From Bacillota bacterium (lineage in GTDB: Bacteria; Bacillota; Bacilli; Paenibacillales; Paenibacillaceae), in NCBI GenBank assembly GCA_023418755.1, contig JAEZZE010000460.1:1-7060 (forward strand): 7,060 nt of DNA. The letters are read 5' to 3'. Positions 7,055 to 7,060 of the stretch are shown piece by piece. Within the stretch, counting starts at the first letter, position 1. The number at the start of each line of letters is the position of its first letter. A program made the translations under genes and the position numbers. Below the pieces are notes generated by a model. It was not told the origin of the DNA and made no database searches. It worked only from the letters and a program-made list of their open reading frames with translations.

Positions 7055-7060
7055 CCATGG

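Noticed and set aside
1..7060. AGCGG pentamers as functional Chi sites
   Set aside because: AGCGG, the B. subtilis Chi, occurs several times, but a GC-rich 5-mer is expected often by chance and the Chi of this organism is unknown. No enrichment can be claimed without genome-wide counts.
1..7060. CRISPR arrays, insertion sequences, tRNA or rRNA genes, riboswitches
   Set aside because: No regularly spaced repeats, terminal inverted repeats with a transposase, or RNA gene signatures were seen. Nearly all of the window is occupied by the four genes.

Overview
The window looks like chromosomal DNA from a high-GC endospore-forming Firmicute, most likely Paenibacillaceae of the Cohnella/Paenibacillus kind. 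This is inferred, not proven. The grounds are the AddAB recombination nuclease with an iron-sulfur AddB (the Bacillus-type counterpart of RecBCD), purine-rich Shine-Dalgarno sites, a GTG start, strongly GC-ending codons, and a small Pro/Tyr/Phe-rich protein of a style I associate with Paenibacillus-like genomes. All four genes are on the + strand and nothing suggests recent transfer.

Layout: bases 1-1890 hold the C-terminal half of addB, cut by the window edge. It has the nuclease domain and all four iron-sulfur cysteines. addA follows at 1887-5819 with a 4-base stop/start overlap (GTGA). It is complete, with every superfamily 1 helicase motif and a C-terminal RecB-type nuclease domain. After a 65-base gap, 5885-6517 encodes a 210-residue protein of unknown function with one N-terminal membrane segment and a helical, probably extracytoplasmic, domain. 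After a further 95-base gap with a candidate promoter, 6613-7002 encodes a 129-residue protein. It combines a Pro/Lys/His-rich tail, a compact beta segment resembling an Sm-like barrel, a Phe/Pro/Gly-rich linker and a hydrophobic C-terminus. The last 58 bases contain a GC-rich hairpin without a visible T tract.

How the genes work together: AddA and AddB form one helicase-nuclease. It resects double-strand breaks, responds to Chi and prepares 3' single strands for RecA. The overlap suggests coupled translation. The two downstream genes have no evident biochemical link to DNA repair. In Bacillus subtilis addBA is followed by sbcD-sbcC (recalled knowledge); here two uncharacterised genes occupy that place.

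I did not find a clearly new multi-gene system. The observations most worth following are the 129-residue Sm-like-looking protein, the 210-residue anchored helical protein, and an acidic insertion in AddA.
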